From assembly GCA_030077755.1 (NCBI GenBank), contig JAQJZZ010000001.1, positions 372,001-436,000 on the forward strand: a stretch of 64,000 bases of DNA. Direction: 5' to 3'. The stretch's first letter is position 1. Every line of letters starts with the position of its first letter. The notes beneath the pieces are model-generated. The model made no database searches and was not told the origin of the DNA. It saw nothing but the letters and a program-made list of their open reading frames with translations. This document shows, piece by piece, positions 23,351-35,621 of the stretch. Origin of the DNA: Filosporella fistucella (taxonomy: Eukaryota > Ascomycota > Leotiomycetes > Helotiales). Made by a program: the position numbers and the translations under genes.

Positions 23351-24985
23351 GCTTGATCCATCACTCTCAAAAATGATAGCCTTGGGGATATGCTTATGAA
23401 CTGTGGATTATCTTTCATTTGTTTTATGTCTTGACTATATATACATGGAAGATGGTGTTCATTGAAGATGCTCACGTTAATTCTCTGTGCACCCTTAAAG
23501 AATCTTTCAAGACACTTCCGAAGCATCCACACCACCCACTTCAAGCTGTCAACGCAAGGCTATGTGAGCCTACTCGACTTCAGCCTCCCTTTTCAAGCTT
23601 GGTATTTGACATGGTATTTTGGATTGTTTTCCGTTCGGGGTTAGTAGCCCTTTTCATGTTGGGTGCCCTGTTGGCCCCTGACTTTACCACGGTTGGGCAA
23701 CTCTGGTGTGCGGCCGCATGTATCGTTGCGTTCTCCTAAGTAAAGAAAGGCTGCGGTTGGTATGGTCGGTATGAAGCACACACCCAATCGTTCCAGCGAT
23801 ATAGGGTGTGCGCTACCAACGTCTGTTCTCCTGAAACGGCCTAAAGACTCCGTCAATCATGATTTAAAGCCTACAACCCTCAAATCTCAGAATCAAATAG
23901 AATGGGCATCGTGATAATATGGTGCTTGCATTTTTTACGTTTTCCTGCACATTTCAAAAGACAGGATGTGTTTTATTGCTGATGGATTGCCCAAGGATTT
24001 CCTCTTTCACCAGGCCATGGGAAGATTCCCAACGACCTACAAAGCGGGGAGATCAAGTATGGAGAAAGGCCTGTTGTTTAGAGGCCTCAACACCTGGGCC
24101 TGGCACTGCGCCTTCAATCCGTAGAAGGTCGGCCGTTATCGTTCAACCAACATCTATTTGAGGCACAGTGCCTGACTCCTGCATTCCCGCCCCACCCCCT
24201 TTTCCGTCAAAGATTTTATACACACATCGGATGTAACATGTGATATTGATATCAAACGAGCTTTGGAGCCTTAGACTAGAATACCCTCGTGTGTCTGTTG
24301 CTTTATATGCCAAACAGCAATACGTGTTTGAACCCGTATAGGGGGCATTGGCTGCGTCTTGAAGGCCGTCTAAAAACAAGCTCCAAGAAGTTACATGCCC
24401 CTTGTATTACATCCGCCTCAATGAGGTGGCCTCTTGCTGATACTAGCGAATATATTATTAGAGCTTCGTTTGAGTGTATGGAAGTTTGTGATTCCAACGT
24501 TTCAAGTTTATTGTACTCCTCATTGCTATGTACCTTGCATCTGAATTACATGGCAGCCGCTCCCGAATCTCGGGCATCTCACTTGCCGCAGCCTCCGCTA
24601 TATAGTAGAGTGGATGGAAGAAAAACCAACATCTGGTCTCATACTACCTCGGGAATCTCTTTCACATCTATAGCAAAGATATTTCGGGCAGGGAGCAGCA
24701 TGGTGCTGAGCGTTGGTGGCATACTCACAGAAAATGGCAACTAATCTTCAGCACTTTCTTGGTTTCTCACATCGACCGCCTTGTAGGATAGCTCTATCAA
24801 TAAGGTGTTGGTGAGACTATCCGTTGGAATCCAGTATGCTGGTATGGTCGGCTTTCAAGAATAGCAAATCAATACAGATGTACAAAACATCCCACATCCT
24901 TCCTAGATGCCTTCAAACTGCTACTCCCTTTGCAAAGTCATACTGTACAGTTCTCAAAGATCAGAAATATTTCAAAAACATCACT
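23351..24985. other. Intergenic region without supported genes
   Basis: The 151-residue open frame at 24289-24744 (+) and smaller ones have no motif or splice support. The frame of the next gene is open from 24824, but its signal peptide begins at 24986. Confidence 0.45.
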
Positions 24986-27208
24986 ATGAATAGTCGCTCA
25001 CTGTTTTTATCAGTTCTCTTGCTCTTGAATAAATATCTGTCAAGTGTTTCTTCATCTCCACCCGACAATACTCCACACAATTGTGACCTCGATGGCTCTT
25101 GTAACACTGAGATAGATTCTACTGTTGGCATTACTTTACCCTCTGATACTTATCTTCCATCTTTCAATCCTTCTCCATCGTACCATCCGGATGACGCATT
25201 TTTGTTCGATACGCCTACACGATCCAACATCACTCTCAACATTGCCTTAGCCAGTGACCAAGCTAGTGTTCAAGCTCACTGGGAAGATATTAATTGTGGT
25301 TCGGTCTCTGCTACTGGTATTCATGGCGGAACTTTGGGATGTATTGCACTAGGAGTAGCATGGCTGAGCTATTCTATGTACTTGGACCACCACCCTGAAT
25401 CTACCATACCCGCCCGCAGTATCTCCTTGAATCACCACTTCCAGGTTCATGCTGCTTGGGAACCATACGAGAATTGCACAACAAAATGTAGACTCCTCAG
25501 CAGCACTCCTCAGAAGACCTGGACTCCTGTTGCTAACGGCAGCTACCATGGTGTATACCACGAACTACATTTCATGCATACGGAAGCCTTCACATCGCAC
25601 AGAGTATATCAAGCACCTGACGAAAATCATTCCAATCTTGCAACGCGAGGAGGCTATCGCTATAAAACATCTCAGTTGGACTCAAATTTTAGGCCCCTCT
25701 ACATCGATTATTACGATCTCTTACAGCGTACCGACCATTCACATCCCACAGACAAGGGCCCTGAGCCCTTCATCGAAGCTTTTGATGAATATAAATCACC
25801 CGTTGGTTTGGCAGATTGGTTGGGAGGTTCAGTTGAGGAGGACGTCGCGGAGACCAACGCAAGCACCTACTGCCTCACACTCATAAAAGGTGAAGAATCT
25901 GTTTCCCCAAAACTTCTAGGATTTTCTCAGACAGGCACGGATTGGGGGACGCCTGAGCAGATTGAGCAAGACCTCAAGAAATGCGAAGCGAAATTCGCGA
26001 ACCACATATTCGAGTTGGGCAAGCCCCTTTTCACTTGCGGATGGAATTTGTCATCGACCGATCCATCTTTGCTGGAAAATCCAGATGGAAATCAGCAACC
26101 CGATATTTGGATTCGCAGCCTAAATCCGCGAAGCCAAGGCAAAGCAACTCCCTACCGAATCCGCAATTTCCTTGACATGGCTGGGGTAGCGGTCACTTTT
26201 TGGAGTGCTCCATACGTCAACGGCCATAATGGAAGGGACCTCATCAATGCTGGCGGCGACAATCATGTCTACGGAAGGGCAAGTCTCCATGACTGTACTG
26301 ATACTGGCCTGAGAGACGATGCTCCAATCGAAGGCCCTGATGCAATCACGGTAAACGCAGAACACATATTTGAGCGAGTTACTATGTCGTACTTCTTTGA
26401 ATTTATCCAAGATCCGTACATGGACCTTCTGGATGGTAACGGTCGTATACGCGTACCCGCCAATCTTCAACCTGTTCTCTTCAACGTCATTCGAGATTAT
26501 ATGGAAGTCCCTTACATGCTATGGCCTGGTTTGGACGAAGAACTTTTGTTCCCTGGCGAGCAAAGCCTATTTGACGACTTAGCGGAGTCACTGGGTTCCA
26601 TGGAGCGTCTTGATGTCATGACGAACTTAGACGCTGATCTGAATAACATAAAATCTCGAGTGTGGGATTTCGATGCACTGGTCACTGCGCTTAAAGTGTG
26701 GTATAATTTAGCGGCCACACCGACGACGGCAAATACTGAGAAAGTTTTGGATCTGATACGCGCGGTAAGTCACATACTAGTGAAGTAGGCTTCGAAAAGT
26801 ATTAGGACTGACTGAATGTTTTTAATGAAGGGAATAATCGTTTTCAACTATCTCAATGACGATAACATACAAAAACTTATTGGAAAGATCCATATTCGCC
26901 TGAGGGACGCTTTCAGCCAATTCGACCAAATATTTAGCACTCATGGGAGTCAGGTAGCAACTCAAGATGCTACTAATCTACGCGACCTTTGGACCACATT
27001 CATCAACTTCTGGGTACAGAGAATGGTAAATCGCCACAGAATTTTTGTGGATGAAAGGCTGACCATCTTGGCGGCACCTTGGATCGCAATTCGGGACAAC
27101 AATCCGTCACTTCAAGACGCCGCAATTTCAAAGGCTGCTCTTGAAAAAATTGCAAAACTCCGACTGAAGTTTTCAGAAATTCGCTTTGATCGATCAAAGT
27201 TGATATGA
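24986..27208 (+). CDS. Large secreted protein of unknown function
   Basis: Two exons, 24986-26764 and 26831-27208, with a 66-bp intron (donor GTAAGT, branch GACTGAC, phase 0), give 718 residues. Residues 1-24 are a signal peptide (MNSRSLFLSVLLLLNKYLSS). The N-terminal half has several cysteines (CDLDGSC, INCGS, LGCIALG, ENCTTKC) and N-glycosylation sequons. The C-terminal half is helical and charged, with AEHIFERVTMSYFFEFIQD near residue 460, and ends without a membrane anchor. The AEHIFE segment recalls C-terminal regions of some fungal secreted chitinase-like proteins, but no catalytic DxxDxDxE motif is present, so I assign no function. The ATG at 24986 was chosen over the open upstream frame because it begins the signal peptide. 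It is convergent with the next gene. Confidence 0.6.
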
Positions 27209-27472
27209 GAGGAAATAAATACTATCTTTATGCTAGACAAAATTTTTGGACTGGCTAACGGGACTGGCCAGTGGGAATTGCCAGCAGAGCTACATTTCAT
27301 TGTCAGATCTTCGGTATGGTTGCAGTTTAAGAATGATATGATTCAAATGTGGCTTAGTTTTATGCTTGTGCTCACCTCAAGTAACGGCTCTTTTGCCCAT
27401 CTTGTATCGCTTTTGAGTTGTCTTACGTGTTGCTCATATGATCAGACGTGCGAAATACAGGCTGCAATATCT

Positions 27473-28807
27473 TCATGCAATGTTTCCCTCCTTAGACTGT
27501 TTGGCATTCCTTATGGCGTACCACCTACGACCTATTACAGTATCTTCTGTAAATCCAGACAATCCGCGGGTAACGTGAAGTCGGGCTTCTTCTGGATCCA
27601 TGCTCACAAAAGCCTGATAGGGGCAAGTCTGTGCTTCTTTCCATATTTGATCCATCCCGACCCCTTTTTCCTTCATCCTCAATTCATAGAAGTTGTATAC
27701 CAGTTGATCAAATCTCACCCAGGTATAGCCAGGATAGCCTTCCTCGTACTGTCGACCTGCAACAGGGTAATCTGCTTCAAAAGCCAGAACACGCCAATCA
27801 AAACGCCATACTAAGCTTGTTATGACAGTATTGATAAAGGCAGCATCGATTAAGAAGAAGGTGTTGGTCAAGAATCCCAGCTTGCCAAGTTCGCTATTGA
27901 TTGTGACCACGCTATCGGGTGTCTTCTTCACATCTGCTGAGTTTTGGTACCCCTGAGGATCCTTCAAAACGTCTTGAAATGCTTTGCGAAGTCGAGAGCC
28001 GTCTTGGTAGTGTGTCTTTGGACTGGTCGGACTGCTGTCTTTGGGGCTCATAGCTGGCGTCAATATGTTATGAGGGGCATTAAACCAGATCAACCACCAT
28101 TTGAGATGAATGAGATTTAAAGCCCCGGTGTACCTAAGGGCACTATCGAGAAATCCATCAATACGACATTGAAACTCATCAAGTGTTGCAGGGTCGAATT
28201 CTTGAGCTGCGGCGTCGTAAAAACAAACGAATCCCCAGTATTTATTGCCTTGATGATAGAGATCTTGAATCCATTCTTTTGCGTCTGGCAGAGCTAAATC
28301 AGCTGCAGCACGACGCTTTTCCTCCTGGGCTACCATCTGCCGTTTGTTATCCTCATGAAGTGCAATTTTGAGAGCGTTCTGATCGTTGAGAGCGCCCGGA
28401 CTGAAGTGGTCTCGAAATCCAAAATACTCCTCCAAAGCTTCCCGACTCGCACTTCCCAGCGCCCGTGAGTAGACTAATGATTCGGCATGGCTTCTTGGTG
28501 ACCAGAATTGTTCTTTTAAGAGCGATAATTCTTCCAATGTCAGAAGTTCACGATTTGAGACAGCCTTCTCGATAAGTTGATCATGAGACAAACTGGTTAC
28601 TGCCGCAATGTTGGAAAATTCGATGTCCTCGTTGGGGAGATCGAAGAGGAGTCGGTGTTCATAGTCCGACAGGACTGTTGGGGTGACGAGATGCTTCTGT
28701 CTGAGAGTAGGCCAGACTGCGATAAGCTCTTCGGCAGTCGTGAGTCCTCGCAATACCCTCATAGTGGCTCGCAAAAGAGGCTCGATATCAGGATTTGATG
28801 ATGCCAT
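27473..28807 (-). CDS. Conserved-looking hypothetical protein
   Basis: Single exon, 444 residues, start MASSNPDIEPLL. The frame is open to 28855, but the ATG at 28807 sits in a favourable AACATGG context. No signal peptide. The sequence is helical with a basic/acidic helix near residue 150-170 (EDNKRQMVAQEEKRRAAADLA) and an aromatic-rich hydrophobic stretch (YTGALNLIHLKWWLIWFNAP) that could be buried or membrane-associated. A later part reads FLIDAAFINTVITSLVWRFDW. Codon use and length support a real gene. I do not recognise the family. It is convergent with the secreted 718-residue gene, 264 bp apart. Confidence 0.55.
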   Translation of the reverse strand: MASSNPDIEPLLRATMRVLRGLTTAEELIAVWPTLRQKHLVTPTVLSDYEHRLLFDLPNEDIEFSNIAAVTSLSHDQLIEKAVSNRELLTLEELSLLKEQFWSPRSHAESLVYSRALGSASREALEEYFGFRDHFSPGALNDQNALKIALHEDNKRQMVAQEEKRRAAADLALPDAKEWIQDLYHQGNKYWGFVCFYDAAAQEFDPATLDEFQCRIDGFLDSALRYTGALNLIHLKWWLIWFNAPHNILTPAMSPKDSSPTSPKTHYQDGSRLRKAFQDVLKDPQGYQNSADVKKTPDSVVTINSELGKLGFLTNTFFLIDAAFINTVITSLVWRFDWRVLAFEADYPVAGRQYEEGYPGYTWVRFDQLVYNFYELRMKEKGVGMDQIWKEAQTCPYQAFVSMDPEEARLHVTRGLSGFTEDTVIGRRWYAIRNAKQSKEGNIA

Positions 28808-31071
28808 GTTAACTAGCTTTGATGGTGGTTGGACTGCGCTGCCGTATCGAAACACAGATTGAAAAAAGTCGAGGGGATTTGAACTGTGCTGATCTGGACA
28901 TAAGATTGGAGGTGTGTCTACTTTAAGAAAGGGAAGATGTTGGTTGTTGTTGGTTTCAGCTTCGCATTGGCGCAGGCTCGCTTAGGCAGGGTGATCCCCT
29001 TACCAAAGTACCTACAATATGGGAGGGGAATGTATTTTTATCCAGGCATCCAAACAGTTCGTAAAATATGAAGAATGTGACAGATAAGTGTACCTTGTGC
29101 ATTTTATAACGGGACACCTGCAAGCTCAGAATCAACGTCAACGCTACTGGCCACGTCCGTCCTCCACGTTTTGTGGCCAGAGATTTCTCTCCGCGGGCAT
29201 TCGAGTGTGGCAGTTGGAAAGTCGTTCTGCAAGATTTGGTCATATGCAGAGCGTTGCTGGTATCGGTGATGATTTTATCAAGCAAATCATACTCTTGACT
29301 GGGAAATTCTTCTTGCCATACATGATAATTTGCTCTCTTTAGTCGAAGGGATTCAGGATAGAAAGGTAGCTTGGGAAGGACTTCGCATAACTACGCTACC
29401 GGAAATGGGTTTTAAGGAAGCTTACAGCATTCTGCTCATCATCATGACGAGTGGTAGAGAATCATTAGACATTGCAAGTTAGATCCTTGGTCATGAACTT
29501 GCTGCAAAGATTTTGAATAGATGTCACCTGCGCATATTTAGTATCTGGGAGCCATCTTGACACCATTGAACTTATTTTGCGTTTCGTTAAAATTGAATAA
29601 AATTGAAGTGCTTCGATTTTGCTCTCTTACACCGTGAAGGAAGCCGAAAGCCAAATTTCATCCCCAATAGTGGCAATAAAACAACCTATAATAGTGGGAA
29701 GGACAGTGTAGTAACAGCAATGGACAATGGAATTGTTCTGCCCATGTCCCATCCACGAGGGCTTGGCTTTGAGGGTGAAAGTATCCTGGGGATCATACCC
29801 CGTAAATCGTCAAAAATAAGAAGCTCAAGTTACCAACAACGACGTGCACTCACAATTTTCTTGCCAGTCCCAGGTGAATTCACTCTGAGTTCCGGTGTTG
29901 TTGGACCCAGCTACCCACATCTCCAATTCATCTTTTGCGAAGAGTTAAAAATGCCACTGAACCGACCTGTCAGCTGCTGCCAATGATAACACTGGAAATC
30001 CACAGTCCAAAATAACTATCAACCTTGACCAGCTTTTCTTCTGTACTGTTGTCAAATCCTATAGAGTCATGTCCTACAACCTGAGCCTCAAGCATCACAT
30101 TATCCCGCTTCTTCTCTGTAAAATGAGACGGTCCCATGTATTGTGATAAGATCTGGCGCAAGCAATGTAGGAATGCTAGAGCAGCAGTGTTACCTATATA
30201 TACTTGGAGTTGTCATTATATTATCAAAATATTTGAGGTAAGTCTAACCCTTTTCTCCAATTTGATTGAGCATTAAACGACCCTCAGGCAGGGTGTTCGT
30301 TTGCCTTGGTTCAGACTCAGTTTCGACCCTCGATTTGTATGTCATTGCAGGGGTATTCATCTTCTGGATTATTTGGTTGGTGGGTCGTGTTCTGTGGCGA
30401 GAGAAGAGCGAGAATTCGAAGCTGGGATCGCCATTACAGTAAATATACTTGTAACGGCAATTGATGGCGGGGTCGGATGTGTATGAGTCGATCGTAGCTC
30501 TGTCATCTCACTGCTTTATTAGAACAGAATCCAAAATAGCGAACTTGTTTCGTCGCTTAAAGTCAAAAATGGCTTCACATCGTCCCTTTTGTGTATGTGC
30601 ATATATTTAGAGCTAGCTACACCGATTGGGTCCCGAACCACACCTGGTCTAGAAGATTCTAGTCATTCCTTCCGGGGTCGAACTTTTCTCACAACTAATG
30701 GAGATGATTGCCCTCGATTTCGTATGTCATCAGTCTTGCTTTCTCGCTTGACGCCCTTTACCAAAATACGACGCAGTCAAAACTTTCGCACTATAGTGTA
30801 GGTTGGAAATCACAGACTGTTTGTCGTCGAAATTTAGCTGGTTTAATGGAAGACAAGACAAATATGAAGATCAGGTTTTTATTGAATTCATCGCTATCTA
30901 TCGGGTTGCCAGATTCTATTTAGGCCTTATGGATACCCACACCAGGTATGAAAAGCAGATCCACCATCCCTTCCCAAGCCGTGCCTTCTGCGAGGTTGCG
31001 CTTTCGGACCCTTCCGGAACACCGTTCTGTGACCAATATGCTCTAAATGCCGTACGGTGGGATAATTTGAC
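28808..31071. other. Intergenic region without supported genes
   Basis: 2.3 kb separating the 444-residue gene from the five-gene secreted array. Open frames at 29603-29986 and 30803-31090 on the plus strand have no motif or signal peptide. Confidence 0.45.
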
Positions 31072-31544
31072 TCACTGTGAATCAAGTTAGTGACAACCGA
31101 GGACACAGAAAAGAGTAAAGTGGACTTACAATGCAGTGTGGTGATCCACCAACAACCTGGCAGGTTTGACCACCATTGTTAAAATGGTCGTTGCAGACAT
31201 TGTTGAATTGCCAAATCAAATGACCGCTCGCATCATAGATACAAATCATCTAGTTCAATGGTAAGTTTCGTCGTGCTTGTAGCAGGAAGGTGGCTAAGAG
31301 GGAACAGTCTGGAGGCGTGGGCGCGTCACTTGAGTGACAGAAGACGTAGGTTAATTCTACTTACAATGAAAGAGTTTCCATCGCTGCACGAGAGGCGTCC
31401 AAATTGATAGCAGCACGCGCCATAAACCACCCCAAATGTATTACCAGCTTCAGCTTGCTCTACAGCGTTGTCTGCAGGTGTGGGTACAGCTATGGCTGCG
31501 AGCATGAAAGCGAAGAAGGTGATGAAGACATGACAGAACTTCAT
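31072..31544 (-). CDS. Small secreted cysteine-rich protein, array member 1
   Basis: Exons 31544-31365, 31249-31130 and 31074-31072 give 100 residues. Signal peptide MKFCHVFITFFAFMLAAIAV. The mature part has GACCYQFGRLSCSDGNSFI in exon 1, then MICIYDASG.LIWQFNNVC, QTC and SPHCI in exon 2. Introns are 115 and 55 bp, both phase 0. The last exon supplies only the stop codon, TGA, directly after the acceptor GATTCACAG. This member is the most diverged: it has an extra cysteine next to the first and lacks the CGGRC motif of members 3-5. Likely an apoplastic effector or antimicrobial-type protein, by size and cysteine content only. Confidence 0.65.
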
Positions 31545-32380
31545 TTTAACCAACGAGAAGTTGATTCGGGATCTAAAGTGAGACTAGATATGTCCGAAGA
31601 ATTGGGCTGAATGAGGACGCTAGAGGATAGCTAAGTTGACAGAGTTTCTTGATTTTTCTTTTGTGTTGTATTTGGAAGAAAAGATTGAGCCAAGTTGAGA
31701 ATTGGGGAGCTTTTGAAGGCAGCTAGGGCAGATATCAGCTGATAATGCCAATTCGCTATGGGATCTGGCACGAACTCGATTGTTCGGTGGTCAATGGCAG
31801 GAGCCAAAGACGAGATCTGGGTGAGAATGGCAAAGCTTAAAGGTTGAAGCTCATTGCCAAGATGATCTTTTTCGAGTTCAAGACCACCGAGGATTTGAAA
31901 TAGTAAGGGCACTGTCTAGGTTGGTTCTATGACAAATGTCCCTGAGATTCCCATAAACAATGCATGTCCTGTAGTTGGAGGCAGACCGGACGCTTCACAA
32001 ATTTGTTGGATTTTCATTAAGATGTTCAGACACCCAGGAGATATTGTTTGATCAGTCTTGCTTGCATGGTAAGGGAGGAATTCTAGTAATTGAGTGAAGT
32101 TATGAATTCTTACGATTTTGTCACATGGAGTTCATGAAATTTAGTAGCTCAAATGGAGGGGAGCATGATGATTGGAAAATCAACGAAATTGACTGCATTC
32201 AGCAACGGAAGGGTAGCAAGAGCTCATCTATGATTTCATCCCGCTATACTGTGCCATCCAGTAGATGGGCATCGTGCCACCCAGATGTCTTCCTAAAACC
32301 CATGATATCACTTCCTTCTCATATCAACCCATTCCATCGCAGTAGATCCAGTGCCCGTGTTGCAGCGAAACCCAGTGTGC
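31545..32380. other. Spacer between array members 1 and 2
   Basis: Upstream region of member 1. The minus-strand open frame 31631-31912 overlaps the expected leader and has no motif. Nothing else recognised. Confidence 0.4.
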
Positions 32381-32800
32381 TTACTTGAATTTGATGAATG
32401 ATTAGCGAAAGACTGAAAACAAGCTTAGGTCTATTTAGAATGGGAACTTACGAGGCAATAAGGAACCCCACTGGTGGTATCAAGGTAATCACAATGGCAA
32501 TAGTTGTTGACACGCCAATGAAGGAAACCATCTTGATCATAGGCACAGATGATCTACCAAAATTAGCATGGGTTTCATGACGTCGTTACCAGGCCGGGAG
32601 CTGAAGATCCCCAATGAATCTCAAACTGGAATACTCACAATTCCACCATATTGGAGATCACATCGGAGCATACCAGCTGGCCAGCAATATCCCAACATGT
32701 CGTTGTTGTCGATGGTAGCGATGTCCGCAACTGGAGCACCGGAGGCTGGCGAAAGGAGTGCGAGGAAGAAAACAACGGCGAGGACTTGGAAGTTCTTCAT
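32381..32800 (-). CDS. Small secreted cysteine-rich protein, array member 2
   Basis: Exons 32800-32639, 32553-32452 and 32383-32381 give 88 residues. The signal peptide is MKNFQVLAVVFFLALLSPASG. The mature part has GYCWPAGMLRCDLQYGGI, then IICAYDQDGFLHWRVNNYC, HC and GVPYCL: six cysteines in the array pattern. Introns are 85 bp (donor GTGAGT) and 68 bp (donor GTAAGT), both phase 0. The stop codon TAA follows the second acceptor (TTCAAG) immediately. Same strand and layout as its neighbours, so it is a tandem duplicate. Confidence 0.65.
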
Positions 32801-34113
32801 TGTGACGAGTGTGAGATGGTTATCTTTTTTTGAGAAGAATTCTGTGTTGTCTTTGAAGTCGGGGGTGGAGGTTGCGGAGACGAAGTTGTTTTTGGACGGA
32901 AAGGATGGTGTTTCGAGGAGGATAGGTGGAGTGCTTAAGATATAAAACCTTTCAAAGCAGGAGCAATCAGAGGGCAGTAGGGAGCAATATCCTTAGTGGA
33001 AATGATGTACCAAGGAACTGGTAAATGAATTTGAGCTTCAGAAGTGTTGTTCTTTTCCGGAAGTTAGGTTGCCCCTGTCCGCAGCAGATTTTGGAAAAAC
33101 AGAACCAAAACCTCAGGGCAAATTTGACTTGGTAGAATAATGTTTTATTGCACAGTGTAACCATAAATTTAGCCAATAGAGAAGAGAATCAAGCTTCATC
33201 GACACAATTTAGCACACGCCGGTGTTTTCCAAGTTGGGTGGACTTTCTTCTGAGCGACACAGCACTCCAAAGCCAAAAGCTACATTTGGTTGAAACATAC
33301 CTGGTTTAATACGGATACAGTCCAGGTTAAAATGCTTGCTCTTATCAATTCTACTTGGACGTAAACAACCAATGATCTATTATCGCTATGAGGGCGTTTC
33401 TCGAAAGATTATTTGGGACCAGTTCGCTCAACCGGGTTGGTAATTTCCTCAAGCTTGAAAGCTACAACTTCCAACAGCTTCTCGTATGTTACCCGGATGT
33501 TGGCAATCTCAAATTCACTGAAAGTTTTCCAGCATCTCGGTCGAGTTGCCATCAAATTTGGCTAAATAGATATATCCACAAGCCAACCACGTGTTTGCAC
33601 AGCTTTAGATTGTGTTTGTGTGCATTCTGTGACTCAATGCTACTTGTTTATAGACTTCTTATGAATGCCAAGATCAACAAAAGTAGTACTCAATGCTACA
33701 AGAACAATGATCTCGGCTTTATCTGTAGAATCGTGTCTCGAAGTTGCACTAATCAAGGCTCTCGAGCGGAGGGGCGAGGTGGGTTCAGAGACTGTATTGA
33801 CCAGGTTATCAGCTCACCGAGTTCAACCTTGCAAGCAGCTTATCTTGAAAGTTATGGGGTCCAACAACTGTTCTGCAGCTGCAAGAATGGCCGAGATTGG
33901 TTTACACACCAGAAGCAGAACGGCTAGGTATCAATGAGGAATTTCCAGAAGAATATTAAGTCACATTCGCGAGCAGGGAAGACTTTGTGGCTAAAAAACA
34001 TCGCATTCCATTGCAAATGAGAGGACGCGCAATTCATCCAATCCATCTGATCCACCGAAGTCGCATCACCTTGATTCCACTCACTGTACTACAGAGATCC
34101 TCCGATTTACTCA
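32801..34113. other. Spacer between array members 2 and 3
   Basis: 1.3 kb, the longest gap in the array. I searched the minus strand for a decayed paralogue (C-x-x-x-G-x-x-x-C or CGGRC) and found none. The plus-strand open frame 33388-33927 lacks motifs. Confidence 0.4.
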
Positions 34114-34518
34114 CTAGCTAGAAACATACTGTTAGCAGCAGATTTTGCAAATGAAAGTAAGGATGCTCAACTAACATGCAGTATGGGAGCTGGGTATTGA
34201 AGTTCAGTAGACAATAGCGACCACCGCAGTCGTTGTTGATTCTCCATCTCAAGTCTCCCGTGGAAGCATAGGCACAAACGACCTACGTAAACTGAAAGTT
34301 AGATATCTTGCGCAATGCTTCAAGGGAGGTTAATGATTCTGAAACAAACTTACAATGTGGGTTCCATCAGCGGAGCATGAGTACTCGCCATTTGGGTAGC
34401 ACGGAGTTCCAGGGATGTGGTGTTCATGCCAATTTGCAGCAACATCAGCTGGAGCACCAATAACGGGGGTGATCATTGCGAGGAAGATCGCGAGAACGAG
34501 ACCTTGAATGGACTTCAT
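34114..34518 (-). CDS. Small secreted cysteine-rich protein, array member 3
   Basis: Exons 34518-34354, 34282-34176 and 34117-34114 give 91 residues. Signal peptide MKSIQGLVLAIFLAMITPVIG. The mature part has GTPCYPNGEYSCSADGTHI, then VVCAYASTGDLRWRINNDC, GGRYC and QLPYCI. Introns are 71 bp (phase 0) and 58 bp (donor GTTAGT, phase 2). The second acceptor is duplicated (TTTCTAG-CTAG). Using the first gives ATC then TAG, matching the stop-adjacent intron of its paralogues; using the second adds one Glu before TAA. Clearly related to members 2, 4 and 5. Confidence 0.65.
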
Positions 34519-35162
34519 TTTGGATTGGGATTGATGGCTACTGAAGAGCTAGAGTGATGTATATGATCTGAAGTGTGGTTGTGAGATGTGGTTGAGTGAA
34601 GTTGTAGTAGACAAGTTGATTTTGGGGGGGGGATAGGAGTTGTTTGTGGGCGAGAGAGGAAAAAAAGACGAAAGATAGAGAGTGGGGATTTACAGCAAAG
34701 CCCAATATTGGAGAACCTGAAGTCGTCTTTCATCTGCTATTGGTTGTCTGAAAAGCTAGATTCACCTCAAGGTTTGCCACCATCAAGGAGGGAAAAGTTT
34801 CTATCAAAGTCAAAATTGAACCCCTCCAAGATCCAATTTGCACCCGAACCTCGATTTGAGTTGGTCCCGAACTGTGGTCCATTGGTTAGAGGGAAGGAGT
34901 GAAAATTTCGCCGTTTTGTCGAGATGTGAAAAGCAGGTAAGAGAACAAAACAATCAGTAGAAGGAATTTTCAGAACAAGATATCACAGACTCAGCACAAT
35001 CATGTATCAATGTGTCAGAAGCAAGGAGTTGTTTTGATTTCTCTAATCAACCTCCAGCAATGTAACGCTCGGAACCCAATCGAATATCAACGTTGACTTC
35101 CTAACCAAACGTGCCCTAATCACACCCCATCCCAGCACGAATGATACCTTAGATCATTTAGT
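34519..35162. other. Spacer between array members 3 and 4
   Basis: Promoter region of member 3 and downstream region of member 4. No gene recognised. Confidence 0.4.
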
Positions 35163-35621
35163 TTACTTGACGAGTCAGTGTGTTGAAAATAGGTCATGAA
35201 GGATTGAACTTACGACGCAGAATGGAAGGTTGTTGCGGTACTCGCAGCGACCACCACAGTTTCCAGCCAAGACCCACATGTATGGTTGGATTGGACCAGC
35301 AGACTTGTACTCGCAGACGAGCTGGAATTCAATCAGCGATGGCTCGTTGTTAAAAAGATGTACCACTGAGGCGTAGGACTATCAATTGGGCTGTAAACTT
35401 ACAATTGATGAGAACTTGAAGTTGCAGGCATACAATCCAGCCTGAGGGCATGCGAAGCCTTCGATGCGCCAATTTGGATTGTCATTTGCAGCATCAACAG
35501 TCTCAACTGATCCAACGACCTCGACGGAATTGGCGACATCGACGGAGTCAACGCCTGGGGCGGGAGCCGCGGAAACGAAAGCCGCAAGGGCAAAAGCAAG
35601 GACGGAGTTGAAGAACTTCAT
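35163..35621 (-). CDS. Small secreted cysteine-rich protein, array member 4
   Basis: Exons 35621-35403, 35321-35214 and 35165-35163 give 109 residues, the longest member. The signal peptide is MKFFNSVLAFALAAFVSAAP. An acidic, valine-rich pro-like segment (VDSVDVANSVEVVGSVETVD) precedes the cysteine domain, which has GFACPQAGLYACNFKFSSI, then LVCEYKSAG...MWVLAGNCGGRCEY and NLPFCV. Introns are 81 and 48 bp, both phase 0. TAA follows the acceptor CGTCAAG directly. The frame is open upstream to 35738, but only the ATG at 35621 starts a signal peptide. A TATATAAG element lies about 120 bp upstream on the minus strand (35744-35751). Confidence 0.7.

Noticed and set aside
33388..33937. Plus-strand frames considered as a sixth, decayed array member
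   Set aside because: Wrong strand, no signal peptide and no match to the six-cysteine pattern on either strand.
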